A stretch of 64,000 bases of DNA from Kineosporia babensis (GCF_021129305.1 NZ_JAJOMB010000013.1:62001-126000); one strand, 5' to 3'; positions 32,621 to 43,326 are shown, counted from the first letter of the stretch. Made by a program: numbers and translations. The notes: generated by a model not told the origin, from the letters alone.

Positions 32621-32812
32621 AGGTGCTTGAGGACGTCGGTGGGCCGCCTGATCGAGGCGCGCACCTACGTCCGTTGCTGGGTTTAGGGGCTTGAGGACGT
32701 CGGTGGGCCGCCTGATTGAGGCGCGCACCTACGTCCGTTGCTGGGTTTAGGTGCTTGAGGAGGTCGGTGAGCCGTCCGATCGAGTCGGCCACCTCGTCCG
32801 TTGCTGGGTTCT
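32621..32812. repeat. Three tandem 64-bp units between ftsY and the convergent exported-protein gene
   Basis: Units at 32621-32684 and 32685-32748 differ at only about two positions; the third (32749-32812) is diverged. Each begins like AGGTGCTTGAGGACGTCGG and ends in TCCGTTGCTGGGTT. Each unit carries an inverted repeat: GACGT-GGTG-CGCCT on the left pairs with AGGCG-CACC-ACGTC on the right. In unit 3 the stem reads GAGGT...ACCTC, so both sides changed together. Confidence 0.85.
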
Positions 32813-32818
32813 GAGTTC

Positions 32819-33928
32819 TTAGGCCGGAGCGTGACGCCAGCGGTGAGCGAGCGCGTGGAAGGCCCGCTTGGGCTCCCAGCGCCAGTTCTCGCCCTCCTGC
32901 TGCACCTTGACGATCGAGTAGCTCGCGGCGTCGTAGTCGTACCGGGGTTCGTCCGGGTTGTGTGGCGAGTCGGGGCTGACGAAGTCGTAGACCGTGGCCG
33001 CGTGGATGCCTGCTTCGGCGAAGATGTCGTACATCCGGGTGATGTGATCGGCCTGGACCTGCTCGCTGCGCACCACGTCGGCCCTCAGCCGCGGCGGGTC
33101 CTGCTCGTAGTCGACCGCGTACCAGGCCATTCCGCCTTCCTTGGGCGCCCCGACAAAGGTGCAGGACCCGTATTCCTGCACCACGACCGGCTTTCCGTGC
33201 TTCTGGTACGTCCGTAGATCGCGCAGGTAGTCACCGCGCCGGGCGTAATAGCTGTAGTAGTTGACGCTGACCAGGTCGAACAGCTTCCAGTCGACCTCGT
33301 CACCCTCGGCCGCGCCGTAGGTCAGCGGGCCCTTGAACACCCGGCGGGCGGTGCCGGCACTCTGGCCGATGAAGCGCTCCAGTTCGCGCTGCATGTGCAC
33401 CGGATCGAAGTTGCCCTTGAGCAGATTCTGGACCCGCTCCAGGGCGTGCTCCCCGGGCACAATTCCGGGCACGAAGAGCCAGAACTCGCAGCCGACACTG
33501 AGGTGAACCCGTGCCCCGTCCTTACGCAACTGTTCCGCGACCCTGCCGGTTTCGGCCAGATGCTCCAGTATTTCGCCCTCCGGTACGTCGCCGAGTCGGG
33601 GCTGCAGAAAAACCGTGAGCCCCCGCTCGGCGGCTTCCGTGGCGGTGGCCGCCAGCCGTTCCACTCCGTCGCCGAGCACTGCAACCGTGTTGGCGTGCAG
33701 GCGTTCTTTGATTGCCTTCAGGTCCGCCCGCATGCGACGCGCCTGCCAGCCGGTCCCCGGGCTTTCGCCGTCGTTGACCCCGTAAGTAACCCCCCGGAAC
33801 CGCACTTCCCGTCGCTTGGGTTGAGTAGTGACCGGATTCGGCTGAGCACTCGCGACGGTCGGGGTCGAGGCGACGGCCAGACCCGCCAACGCGGTACCCC
33901 TCAGCAGCTGACCACGTGTGATGTCCAT
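32819..33928 (-). CDS. Exported TIM-barrel (glycosidase-superfamily-like) protein of unknown function
   Basis: 369 residues from the ATG at 33926-33928. An N-terminal export signal (ITRGQLLRGTALAGLAVAS ... ASA) resembles a Tat leader in which the second Arg is Gly. The mature part has VRFRGVTYGVNDGESPGTGW, LTVFLQPRLGD, VHLSVGCEFW, FDLVSVNYYSYYA and KPVVVQEYGSCTF. These are strand-end acidic residues as in retaining glycosidase barrels, and Glu in VQEYG could be the nucleophile. Relatives are sometimes labelled abortive infection proteins without biochemical support. An alternative GTG start is at 33959-33961. Confidence 0.6.
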   Translation of the reverse strand: MDITRGQLLRGTALAGLAVASTPTVASAQPNPVTTQPKRREVRFRGVTYGVNDGESPGTGWQARRMRADLKAIKERLHANTVAVLGDGVERLAATATEAAERGLTVFLQPRLGDVPEGEILEHLAETGRVAEQLRKDGARVHLSVGCEFWLFVPGIVPGEHALERVQNLLKGNFDPVHMQRELERFIGQSAGTARRVFKGPLTYGAAEGDEVDWKLFDLVSVNYYSYYARRGDYLRDLRTYQKHGKPVVVQEYGSCTFVGAPKEGGMAWYAVDYEQDPPRLRADVVRSEQVQADHITRMYDIFAEAGIHAATVYDFVSPDSPHNPDEPRYDYDAASYSIVKVQQEGENWRWEPKRAFHALAHRWRHAPA

Positions 33929-34362
33929 GTCTGAAGTCTGCGAAGCCCGCCGGGTCGGCACCTCCGTCGCGGGGAGGGGATCGGGGCGCTGCGGGTAGGA
34001 GATTGAGCCGTCATGAAGGTGATCCCTGAGTGACCCGATCCTTGGCCGGGCAACGTTCTGGTCACTGTTCGGTCACACCTGGCGCAGAAGACCGGACCGG
34101 GTCTAGCGCATCACGCCCGAATGGCCTAACGCCCAGCACGAGTAACTGAGCGGAAACATCCCGGCGCCAAACGTTACGGCGGGGAAACCCCGCGGGTGTC
34201 GTCAGGAAACCGGAACACAGCAATTTCATCGGTGAGCGTTCGACTCCCTCGCGGGGTCGCTGCCCGCCGCGGTCACCCTGAGCTGCGGCGCCCTAGAACT
34301 CGATGGTCCCGAATACGACGGCCCCTTCACCGAGGGGCGGTTCTCTCCTTGAAGGGGTGCGG
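33929..34362. other. Intergenic region upstream of amt
   Basis: 434 bp between divergent genes. It contains two GlnR-type boxes (34142-34188) and a GCGGGG-AAA-CCCCGC hairpin overlapping the second box. A GTTCGACTCC stretch near 34229 superficially resembles a tRNA T-loop but has no pairing arms. No gene is supported. Confidence 0.55.
34142..34188 (+). promoter_or_regulatory. Two GlnR-type nitrogen-control boxes upstream of amt
   Basis: GTAAC-N6-GAAAC at 34142-34157 and GTTAC-N6-GAAAC at 34173-34188 match the actinobacterial GlnR half-site pattern gTnAC-n6-GAAAC. They are 31 bp apart, somewhat wider than the usual 22 bp spacing. They lie about 175 bp before the amt ATG, where GlnR activates amtB-glnK-glnD in other actinobacteria. 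Confidence 0.7.
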
Positions 34363-36026
<1,664 letters not shown>

Positions 36027-36038
36027 GGAACTCCAGAA

Positions 36039-36084
36039 CACCGGTGACTCCCGGTACCCCCAGGGGTATTGGGAGTTTCCGGTG
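36039..36084 (+). other. Segmented hairpin in the glnK-glnD spacer
   Basis: CACCGG, ACTCCC and TACCCC on the left pair in order with GGGGTA, GGGAGT and CCGGTG on the right, each segment separated by a 2-nt internal loop. No T-run follows, so it may be an RNA processing or attenuation element rather than a terminator. Confidence 0.6.
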
Positions 36085-36148
36085 CTGGTGGCAAAACCCG
36101 ACCGGTGAAAGCCCTGACCGATCCGGGAGCTGGGACGAAAGGTGAACG

Positions 36149-38623
36149 GTGACGGCTGGCCAGTTCGACGGCCTGGAGGAAGATCCCGCCCTCGAGGAGG
36201 GGGAGAACGCCGAGGATCTGGCTCAGGCAGCCCTGCACGCCGCGCGTGACCTTCGCAAAGACAGACTCGCGCTGGCGCTGCGCTCGGGAAGCCCGGGCGC
36301 CGAGCGCCGCCGCACCCTCACCGAGATGGTCGAGCGGGCCCTCCAGCTGGACTGGGCCGCGGCCGTCGCCCCCCTGAACGAACAGCCCAAGCGCCGACGG
36401 CAGAGCGGACTCGACGGCCTGGCCCTGGCCGCCGTCGGCAGCGTGGCCCGCGGCGATGCCGGCCCGGCCAGCGATCTGGACCTAGTACTGCTGCACGACG
36501 GCCGGAGGCTGCCTGCCGACGAGGTGGGCGAGATGGCCCAGCGCCTGTGGTACCCGTTGTGGGACGGGGGACTTCGCATCGACCACTCGGTGCGTACCCC
36601 CAACCAGTGCCGCGAGGTGGCCGCCGCCGACCTGTCCGCAGCGATCGGCATGCTCGACCTGCGGGTGATCGCGGGCGACGCGGCGCTGGTCGTGAAAACC
36701 CGCACCTCGCTGCTCAGTGACTGGCGGGGAGGGATCCGGCGCCGCCTGCCGCAGGTTCTCGACTCCCTGGCCGAACGCGCCGAGAGGTACGGCGAAGCGG
36801 CGCACCTCCTGGAACCCGACATCAAGGACGCTCGCGGCGGCCTGCGCGACGTGACGGTTCTCCGGGCGCTCGCGGCGAGTTGGGTTACGGACCGCCCTCA
36901 CGGCTCGGTGGACGATGTGCACGCCAGCCTGCTGGACATCCGAGATGCCTTGCAGGCGGTCACCGGCAAGAGCAACGACCGTCTGCTGCTGGCCGAACAG
37001 GATGCCGTGGCGGTGCTCTGCGGGCTTACCGACGCCGACGAATTGCTTGCCCGCGTGGCTGACTGCACCCGATCCATCGCCTACGCCGTAGACGTCACCG
37101 CCCGTCGCGCCCGGCAATCTCTGCCCGCCCGCCGCCTCCGCCCCGGCCCCCGCCGTCCCCGTCTACGTCCGCTCGGCCATGGCCTGGTCGAGCACGACGG
37201 CGAGGTAGTGCTGGGCGTAGGGGTAGAAGCGGCACAGGACCCGGTACTGCCTCTGCGGGCCGCCGCTACTGCTGTGCGCGTGGGGCTTCCGCTCTCCCCG
37301 GTCACCGTCGAGCACCTGGCCCAGGACTGCCCCCCGCTGCCCGACCCCTGGCCGGTGGCCGCGCGCGAAGAATTCGTCGCCATGCTGGCCGGTGGGCCGC
37401 ACCTGGCCCAGGTGTGGGAATCGCTCGACCGCGCCGGCGTGATCACGCAGTGGATCCCGGAATGGTCATCGGTCCGTAACCGCCCGCAGCGCAACGCCGT
37501 TCACCGCCATACCGTGGACCGGCACCTGATCGAGACGGTGATCCAGATCCAGGGTGCCCTACGCGAGACCTCACGCCCGGACCTGCTGGTCCTGGCCGCC
37601 CTGCTGCACGACATCGGCAAGATCTCCGGAGCGCAGGACCACTCGCTCACCGGTGCCCCGATCGCCGAGAAGATCGCCCGGCGGATCGGCCTCAGCGACG
37701 AGGACAGCGAGCTGATCGAGCGCCTGGTCCGCGAGCACCTCACCCTGATCGAGCTGGCCACCCGTCGCGACCCGGACGACCCGCGTACCGTCGAGGCTCT
37801 GGTCGGCGCGGTCGGCGAGCGCCAGGAAACCCTGCTTCTGCTGCGGGCTCTCACCGAGGCCGACGCGGCTGCGGTCGGCGCGGTGGCCTGGACGGCCTGG
37901 CGGGCCCGGCTGGTGGACGACCTGATGGCCCGGGCTGCGACCGCCCTGCGCGGAGAGGAACCGCCCGGTCCGGCGCCGATCGCCCAGGCCGAGGTGGAGC
38001 TGGTCCAGACCGTTCTCACCGACGGACGCCCGCGGGTGGCAGTCACGCCGATGGACGAGCTGCACGTGGTCACCGTGGTCGCCCCGGACCGCTCCGGCCT
38101 GCTCGCCGACATCGCCGGGGTGATGGCCAGCTTCCGGCTCACGGTGAAGTCCGCCCTGGTCCGCACCGTGCACCTGGGTTCGGAAGGCCCGTACATCGCG
38201 GTGGACACCTGGTGGGTGCAGACTCGCGGCGACATGCCCGCGCCGGAGTTGCTGGAGCAGCACCTGCGCCGGCTCAGCGAAGGTGACCAGACCGTCCTCG
38301 AGCCCCTGATCCGCCGTGACGCAGGCTTCCGCAGCCGCACCGGCGCCCCCGCCCGCCCCCGCGTAGTACTCCTGCCCGGAGCCTCCGAAGAAGCCACCGT
38401 GCTGGAGGTTCGCGCCGCTGACCGTCCCGGCCTGATGCACGCCATCGGTTCAGCCCTGGCCGGGGTAGGGGTAGACCTGCGCTCCGCCCACGTGGCTACC
38501 CACGCCGGGCAAGCAGTCGACGTGCTGTACGTCTGCGAACGCGGTGGGGGCCCGCTCTCGCCCCCGCGCGTGGCCGAAACCGTGTCGGTGCTGGTGGACG
38601 CGGGCTCGGTGCCTCAGCCCTAG
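36149..38623 (+). CDS. glnD: Bifunctional PII nucleotidyltransferase / removing enzyme
   Basis: 824 residues. The nucleotidyltransferase domain has [22 protein letters not shown] with the catalytic DLD. The GlnD-specific helical region has [16 protein letters not shown]. An HD domain carries [16 protein letters not shown] for the reverse reaction, and two ACT domains ([20 protein letters not shown] and [19 protein letters not shown]) sense glutamine. In actinobacteria the transferase adenylylates GlnK rather than uridylylating it. GTG start after GGTGAACG. The 3' end overlaps the convergent small membrane gene by 4 nt. Confidence 0.94.
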   Translation: MTAGQFDGLEEDPALEEGENAEDLAQAALHAARDLRKDRLALALRSGSPGAERRRTLTEMVERALQLDWAAAVAPLNEQPKRRRQSGLDGLALAAVGSVARGDAGPASDLDLVLLHDGRRLPADEVGEMAQRLWYPLWDGGLRIDHSVRTPNQCREVAAADLSAAIGMLDLRVIAGDAALVVKTRTSLLSDWRGGIRRRLPQVLDSLAERAERYGEAAHLLEPDIKDARGGLRDVTVLRALAASWVTDRPHGSVDDVHASLLDIRDALQAVTGKSNDRLLLAEQDAVAVLCGLTDADELLARVADCTRSIAYAVDVTARRARQSLPARRLRPGPRRPRLRPLGHGLVEHDGEVVLGVGVEAAQDPVLPLRAAATAVRVGLPLSPVTVEHLAQDCPPLPDPWPVAAREEFVAMLAGGPHLAQVWESLDRAGVITQWIPEWSSVRNRPQRNAVHRHTVDRHLIETVIQIQGALRETSRPDLLVLAALLHDIGKISGAQDHSLTGAPIAEKIARRIGLSDEDSELIERLVREHLTLIELATRRDPDDPRTVEALVGAVGERQETLLLLRALTEADAAAVGAVAWTAWRARLVDDLMARAATALRGEEPPGPAPIAQAEVELVQTVLTDGRPRVAVTPMDELHVVTVVAPDRSGLLADIAGVMASFRLTVKSALVRTVHLGSEGPYIAVDTWWVQTRGDMPAPELLEQHLRRLSEGDQTVLEPLIRRDAGFRSRTGAPARPRVVLLPGASEEATVLEVRAADRPGLMHAIGSALAGVGVDLRSAHVATHAGQAVDVLYVCERGGGPLSPPRVAETVSVLVDAGSVPQP

Positions 38624-38973
38624 GAAGCGTTCATGGCCGAGTCGAGCAGCGTCCACGGGATGAGCAGGCCCATCAGCGCGATCAGGTAGCCGACGCTGGT
38701 CAGCAGGCCTCGGTGGGTCCGGACCGCGAGGCTGATCCCGACAACGCCGGCGCCGACCACGCCGGAGAGCAGCGGGGTGAGCGCGAGAGCCGTGTTCAGG
38801 TCGGTGTTGCAGAACCAGCCGGGAATTGCCGATACAGGACCGCAGTCCACCGTGCTCATCAGGATGGCCATCAGTAGCACGAAGCCGAAAAACAGGTTCT
38901 GTACCAGGGTGAGGGCGAGGACCAGGGCGACCACCCATACCGGCAGCGGACGCTCGGTCGCCTGCTCGTTCAT
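38620..38973 (-). CDS. Small membrane protein, paralogue of the 39783-40175 product
   Basis: 117 residues, three membrane spans. A short N-terminus is followed by a span from [20 protein letters not shown]. An outside loop with two cysteines ([13 protein letters not shown]) comes next, then [21 protein letters not shown] and [21 protein letters not shown]. The loop cysteines and the RGLL...YLIA motif recur in the third gene of this cluster. The ATG at 38971-38973 overlaps the upstream gene by 4 nt. Function unknown. Confidence 0.72.
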   Translation of the reverse strand: MNEQATERPLPVWVVALVLALTLVQNLFFGFVLLMAILMSTVDCGPVSAIPGWFCNTDLNTALALTPLLSGVVGAGVVGISLAVRTHRGLLTSVGYLIALMGLLIPWTLLDSAMNAS

Positions 38974-39686
38974 CGCAGCGCCCAGGCGTTGTTCTGGTCC
39001 AGGCAGATCTGGTCCGGCTCGGGCTGTGCGTAGGTGACGGTCGAGCCCTCGTCGAGGGCTACCTCGAGTTCGACGACCACGGCACCGTGCAGGCACAGCG
39101 CCGCTTCGTGGATCGGGCCGTCCCAGGCCAGGTCCTGGCCGTAACTGTGCTGCAGACCGGTGGTGGGCCCCGATCCTTCGGCCTCGTCCTCAGGCAGCGG
39201 GTCTTCGTGCAGCAGGCCGCCTTCGACGATCCGGTCGGCCGAGCAGTCCGGCGAGTCGCCGGAGGCCAGGCCCCAGATGCTGTCGGCCTCGACGAGCGGT
39301 TCGGCGCAGGTCTCACTCGCCCAGGAAGTACCGGCCCGGAGCGACTCGACCATCGTCCGGCGGCCCTGGTCACCGCACGCGTCCTTGATCTCGATCTCGG
39401 TCTTCACGTCGGACAACCGCGGTGAGCTCCAGCCCGGGCCCCGCAGGTTCCAGGCGGGCTCCGTCCAGGTAGCGCGCAGAGCACCCGCCGAAGTGGTGAC
39501 GACGCAGCGTTCCACCTCTTCGATCCAGGTCTCGTCGGTGTACGCGAAGCGGCGCTCGTACCGGCCGGGTTCCAGCCCGCTGTCGGCGCTGATCGGCTGG
39601 ACGTACCCGGCCAGGGCGATCACCGCGGCCAGGACGCCGACACCGGCCAGCGGCCAGACCGCTCGCCGGCGAAGGTTCGTGGACAT
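38970..39686 (-). CDS. Exported or membrane-anchored protein of unknown function
   Basis: 238 residues. A short basic start (TNLRRRAVW) and one hydrophobic segment (PLAGVGVLAAVIALAGYV) precede an acidic extracytoplasmic domain with several cysteines (ERCVV, KDACGDQG, SETCAEP, SPDCSAD, ALCLHG, DQICLDQ), probably disulfide-bonded. No family recognised. It overlaps the downstream small membrane gene by ATGA and sits between two paralogous membrane genes. This suggests an envelope module. Confidence 0.7.
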   Translation of the reverse strand: MSTNLRRRAVWPLAGVGVLAAVIALAGYVQPISADSGLEPGRYERRFAYTDETWIEEVERCVVTTSAGALRATWTEPAWNLRGPGWSSPRLSDVKTEIEIKDACGDQGRRTMVESLRAGTSWASETCAEPLVEADSIWGLASGDSPDCSADRIVEGGLLHEDPLPEDEAEGSGPTTGLQHSYGQDLAWDGPIHEAALCLHGAVVVELEVALDEGSTVTYAQPEPDQICLDQNNAWALR

Positions 39687-39782
39687 GGGTCACCTCGGGT
39701 CGGAGAAGGACGACAGCGGATGGACGAGGTTCCCGGGCCGGCTGTTGCACCAGGTGAGAGGCTTTTCGCCGGCTTCGGTGGC

Positions 39783-40175
39783 TCAGGCGGGAAAACCGAT
39801 GACGATCAGCGGGAGCAGCGATCCGGTGATGGCGATCAGGTAGGCCACGCCGAACAGCAGCCCGCGGCGGGACGGCAGGAGCGCGGCGATCACGCCGAGC
39901 CAGATCCCGAGCGCGCCGGCAGCCAATGGCATCAGGGTTAGCGGGATCACGCTGTCGTTGCCGCACAACCAGGCCCAGGGGGAGCCGCAGGGGTGCCATT
40001 CCACGGCGACGAACAAGAAGGCCATCGGAGCGCCGGGAACGGTGAGCACGATCAGGATGGCCAGGGCCCACAGCCGGGCCCCGAGGGATATCTGCGTGGT
40101 GGGCTGCGGCCGGGCCTGGTAGCTGCCGGGCTCGAGCGGGGCCGGCGGCTCTTTCGGCAGTGGCTCGTCGTTCAT
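39783..40175 (-). CDS. Small membrane protein, first gene of the envelope trio
   Basis: 130 residues. A Pro-rich cytoplasmic N-terminus is followed by three or four membrane spans. The loop WHPCGSPWAWLCGND with two cysteines and the ending RRGLLFGVAYLIAITGSLLP parallel the 38620-38973 product. Function unknown. About 95 bp separate it from the next gene downstream. It is divergent from ffh across 80 bp. Confidence 0.7.
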   Translation of the reverse strand: MNDEPLPKEPPAPLEPGSYQARPQPTTQISLGARLWALAILIVLTVPGAPMAFLFVAVEWHPCGSPWAWLCGNDSVIPLTLMPLAAGALGIWLGVIAALLPSRRGLLFGVAYLIAITGSLLPLIVIGFPA

Positions 40176-40255
40176 CAGGTGCCTTCTTCGTGACGGTCGG
40201 GAGCGGTACGGCCTCGACGAGGGAGCCGGATCCCCCGTTGCATTAAGCTGTTGGG

Positions 40256-41860
40256 GTGTTCGCCACCCTTTCCGATCGCCTGACCGCCACGTTCAAGTCG
40301 CTGCGCGGCAAGGGCCGGCTCTCCGAGGCCGACGTCGACGCGACGATCCGCGAGATCCGCCGCGCGCTGCTGGACGCCGACGTGGCGCTGCCCGTCGTCA
40401 AGCAGTTCACCGCGCGCATCCGTGAGCGCACCGTCGGTACCGAGGTCTCGCAGGCGCTGAACCCGGCGCAGCAGGTCGTCAAGATCGTCAACGAGGAGCT
40501 CATCGGCATCCTCGGCGGGGAGACCCGGCGGCTGCGGTTCGCCAAGAACCCGCCCACCGTGATCATGCTGGCCGGTCTGCAGGGTGCGGGTAAGACCACC
40601 CTGGCCGGAAAGCTCGGCCGCTGGCTGCGCGAGCAGGGGCACACCCCGCTGCTGGTGGCCTCCGACCTGCAGCGCCCCAACGCGGTCACCCAGCTCGAGG
40701 TGGTCGGTGAGCGGGCCGGCGTGCCGGTGTTCGCTCCCGAGCGCGGTGTCTCCGAGGGCCAGGGCGTCTCCGGCACCAGCCAGGGCGACCCGGTCCAGGT
40801 GGCGCGCGACGGTGTCGCCTTCGCCCGGGACAAGCACCACGACGTGGTCATCATCGACACCGCCGGCCGCCTCGGCGTCGACGGTGAGCTGATGCAGCAG
40901 GCCGCCGACATCAAGGCCGCCACCAGCCCCGACGAGGTCCTCTTCGTCGTCGACGCGATGATCGGCCAGGACGCGGTGACCACCGCGATGGCGTTCATGG
41001 AGGGCGTCGGCTTCACCGGTGTGGTGCTGTCCAAGCTGGACGGTGACGCCCGCGGTGGTGCGGCACTTTCGGTCGTCGGGGTCACCGGTCAGCCGGTGAT
41101 GTTCGCCTCCACCGGCGAGAAGCTGGAGGAGTTCGAGCTCTTCCACCCCGACCGGATGGCCTCCCGCATCCTCGACATGGGTGACATCCTCACCCTGATC
41201 GAGCAGGCCGAGAAGGCGTTCGACGCCGAGCAGGCCGAGAAGATGGCCACCAAGTTCGCCGACGGGGACGACTTCACCCTCGAGGACTTCCTGGCCCAGA
41301 TGGCCGCCCTGAAGAACATGGGCTCGCTGAAGAAGATGCTCGGGATGCTGCCGGGCATGGGCGAACTGCGCGAGCAGCTCGACAACTTCGACGAGCGCGA
41401 GATGGACCGGGTCGAGGCGATCATCAAGTCGATGACGCCGCTGGAGCGCCGCTCGCCGCGGGTGCTCAACGGCTCGCGCCGGCTGCGCATCGCCAAGGGC
41501 TCGGGCACCCAGGTCAGCGAGGTCAACACGCTGATCGAGCGGTTCGGCGAGGCGCAGAAGATGATGCGCGCGATGCGTAAGGGCGGCGGGATGCCGGGCA
41601 TGCCTCCGGGCATGGGCGGGATGCCGGGGATGCCCGGGCTTCCGGGTGGCAAGAAGGGCAAGGGCAAGAACACCGCGCCGCGTAAGGGCAAGGCCAAGTC
41701 GGGCAACCCGGCCAAGCGGGCCCAGCAGCTGGCCGACGGTGGCAAGAAGAGCGCGGCGGCGCCCAGCGGTGGCGCGTTCGGGATGGGCAACCAGCCCTCG
41801 AACGTGGACCCGGCCAACTTCGACCTGCCGCCCGGTTTCGAGAAGTTCCTGGGCCGCTGA
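40256..41860 (+). CDS. ffh: Signal recognition particle protein Ffh (SRP54)
   Basis: 534 residues. N domain (TLSDRLTATFKSLRGKGRLS), G domain with GLQGAGKTTLAGKLG, the DLQRPNAVTQL motif, IIDTAGRLGVDGEL and LSKLDGDARGGAAL. The methionine-rich M domain from about 330 binds 4.5S RNA and signal sequences (SGTQVSEVNTLIERFGEAQK, then MPGMPPGMGGMPGMPG). A basic, Lys-rich tail extends the end. GTG start. It partners with FtsY. It lies upstream of rpsP, as in many actinobacteria, here separated by an amidohydrolase gene. Confidence 0.96.
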   Translation: MFATLSDRLTATFKSLRGKGRLSEADVDATIREIRRALLDADVALPVVKQFTARIRERTVGTEVSQALNPAQQVVKIVNEELIGILGGETRRLRFAKNPPTVIMLAGLQGAGKTTLAGKLGRWLREQGHTPLLVASDLQRPNAVTQLEVVGERAGVPVFAPERGVSEGQGVSGTSQGDPVQVARDGVAFARDKHHDVVIIDTAGRLGVDGELMQQAADIKAATSPDEVLFVVDAMIGQDAVTTAMAFMEGVGFTGVVLSKLDGDARGGAALSVVGVTGQPVMFASTGEKLEEFELFHPDRMASRILDMGDILTLIEQAEKAFDAEQAEKMATKFADGDDFTLEDFLAQMAALKNMGSLKKMLGMLPGMGELREQLDNFDEREMDRVEAIIKSMTPLERRSPRVLNGSRRLRIAKGSGTQVSEVNTLIERFGEAQKMMRAMRKGGGMPGMPPGMGGMPGMPGLPGGKKGKGKNTAPRKGKAKSGNPAKRAQQLADGGKKSAAAPSGGAFGMGNQPSNVDPANFDLPPGFEKFLGR

Positions 41861-42237
41861 TCCAGAACAATCAGCAGGGGACGTCGTGCTCGCCTTGGGT
41901 GGGCCGGCGTCCCTTGGCGTTCCGGGGCCAATGAGGGACGTGGGTGCTCGCCTCGGCGGGTCGGGCACCTGTCGATTCGGTCGGGTCGCTGCGGCCGGCC
42001 TCGCAGAGCCGGGCGCTTAGGGCCTGTCCTGTGGATCTTTGCCTACTGCAGGGCACCCGGGACGCCGTCTGACCGTGTCCGGCGTGGCCCCACGCAAAAC
42101 CATTGCGAGGGGCCCCACCGGCCACGTCAGCCGACGTCCGGGCACCTCCTCGCTACGGCCATGATCCACAGAACAGGCCCTAGGCTGAACCCGGCGGTCG
42201 AAGACGAGCGCCGGCGGGCGGAGGAGGCGGTGTTCTC
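41861..42237. other. Intergenic region ffh to the amidohydrolase gene
   Basis: 377 bp. It contains an imperfect 57-bp-period direct repeat starting at 41878 and 41935 (GGGACGT...TGCTCGCCT...GG), then hairpin element copy 2. No gene is supported, and there is no clear ffh terminator. Confidence 0.5.
42017..42183. mobile_element. Hairpin (MITE-like) element with TTAG/CTAG flanks, copy 2
   Basis: 159 bp between TTAG (42017-42020) and CTAG (42180-42183). The ends GGCCTGTCCTGTGGATC and the complement of GATCCACAGAACAGGCC match with one mismatch. Conserved with copy 1 are TGCCTACTGC and GGGCACCCGG on the left, and CGGGCACCTCCTCGCTACGG on the right. The stems differ but still pair, for example the apical CGCAA/TTGCG here versus CGTAG/CTACG in copy 1. 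No coding capacity. Confidence 0.65.
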
Positions 42238-43326
42238 GTGCGGATGATCCGGCTGAACGGACCGGTGCTGACCGGGCCGGACGAGGTGCGTGACGGTGCC
42301 TGGGTCATCGGCGGTCGCATCACCTTCGAGCGACCCACCGGGCCGGGTCTGGACGAGAGCACACTCGAGGGCTGGGTGCTGCCCGGGCTGGTCGATGCGC
42401 ACAGTCATGTCGGCCTCGACGGCCAAGGCGCGGTCGACGCCGAGACCAGCGAGAAGCAGGCGCTGGCCGACCGCGACGCCGGGGCTCTGCTGCTGCGCGA
42501 TGCCGGGTCACCGGCCGACACCCGCTGGATCGACGAGCGCGAAGACCTGCCGGTGATCGTGCGGGCCGGCCGGCACATCGCTCGCACCCGCCGCTATCTG
42601 CGCAACTACGCGCACGAGATCGAGCCCGAACAGCTGCCCGCGATGATGGCCGCGCAGGCCCGCCTGGGCGACGGCTGGGTCAAGATCGTCGGTGACTGGA
42701 TCGACCGCTCCACCGGCGACCTGGCGCCCTGCTGGCCGCTCGAGGCGCTCACCGCCGGGATGGCCGCGGCGCACGCCGAGGGCGCCCGGGTCACCGCGCA
42801 CTGCTTCGGCGAGGACTGCCTGCCCGATCTGCTCACCGCCGGGATCGACTGCATCGAGCACGCCACCGGACTCGACCCCGGGACCAGGGCGCGGGCCGCT
42901 GCCCAAGGCGTGCCGATCGTCCCCACTTTGATCAACATCGCCACCTTCCCGCAGATCGCCGGGCAGGCCGAGAGCAAGTTCCCGGTCTACGCCGCGCACA
43001 TGCGGGCGCTGCACCAGCGCCGGTTCGAGACGGTGAAGGCGGCGTACGACGAGGGGGTGCCGGTGTTCTGCGGGACCGACGCCGGGGGCAGCCTGCCGCA
43101 CGGGCTGGTGGTTTCCGAGATCGCCGAGCTGCACGCGGCCGGGCTGCCGCGTACCGCTGCTCTGGACGCGGCCTGCTGGTCGGCCCGGGCCTGGCTGGGC
43201 AGGCCGGGGCTGGCCGAGGGGGCTTCGGCCGATCTGGTGGTCTACGACGCCGATCCGCGGGCCGACCTGAGGGTGCTCGCCGCGCCGCGAGCGGTGATCC
43301 TGCGAGGTGCCCGGACGTCCGGCTGA
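42238..43326 (+). CDS. Amidohydrolase family protein (imidazolonepropionase-like)
   Basis: 362 residues. A metal-dependent hydrolase barrel: VLPGLVDAHSHVGLD gives the HxH metal pair, GWVKIVGDW may give the bridging lysine, TAHCFGED and CIEHATG the next histidines, and FCGTDAGG the catalytic Asp. The C-terminal strand returns to the small beta domain (SADLVVYDADPRADL). The substrate is unknown. GTG start. It lies alone between ffh and rpsP. Confidence 0.82.
   Translation: MRMIRLNGPVLTGPDEVRDGAWVIGGRITFERPTGPGLDESTLEGWVLPGLVDAHSHVGLDGQGAVDAETSEKQALADRDAGALLLRDAGSPADTRWIDEREDLPVIVRAGRHIARTRRYLRNYAHEIEPEQLPAMMAAQARLGDGWVKIVGDWIDRSTGDLAPCWPLEALTAGMAAAHAEGARVTAHCFGEDCLPDLLTAGIDCIEHATGLDPGTRARAAAQGVPIVPTLINIATFPQIAGQAESKFPVYAAHMRALHQRRFETVKAAYDEGVPVFCGTDAGGSLPHGLVVSEIAELHAAGLPRTAALDAACWSARAWLGRPGLAEGASADLVVYDADPRADLRVLAAPRAVILRGARTSG

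Noticed and set aside
32621-32812. The 64-bp units as a CRISPR array.
   Set aside because: Units are contiguous, with no unique spacers, and no cas gene is in the window.
34190-34265. tRNA-like stretch (GTTCGACTCC) upstream of amt.
   Set aside because: The T-arm and acceptor bases do not pair and there is no anticodon arm.
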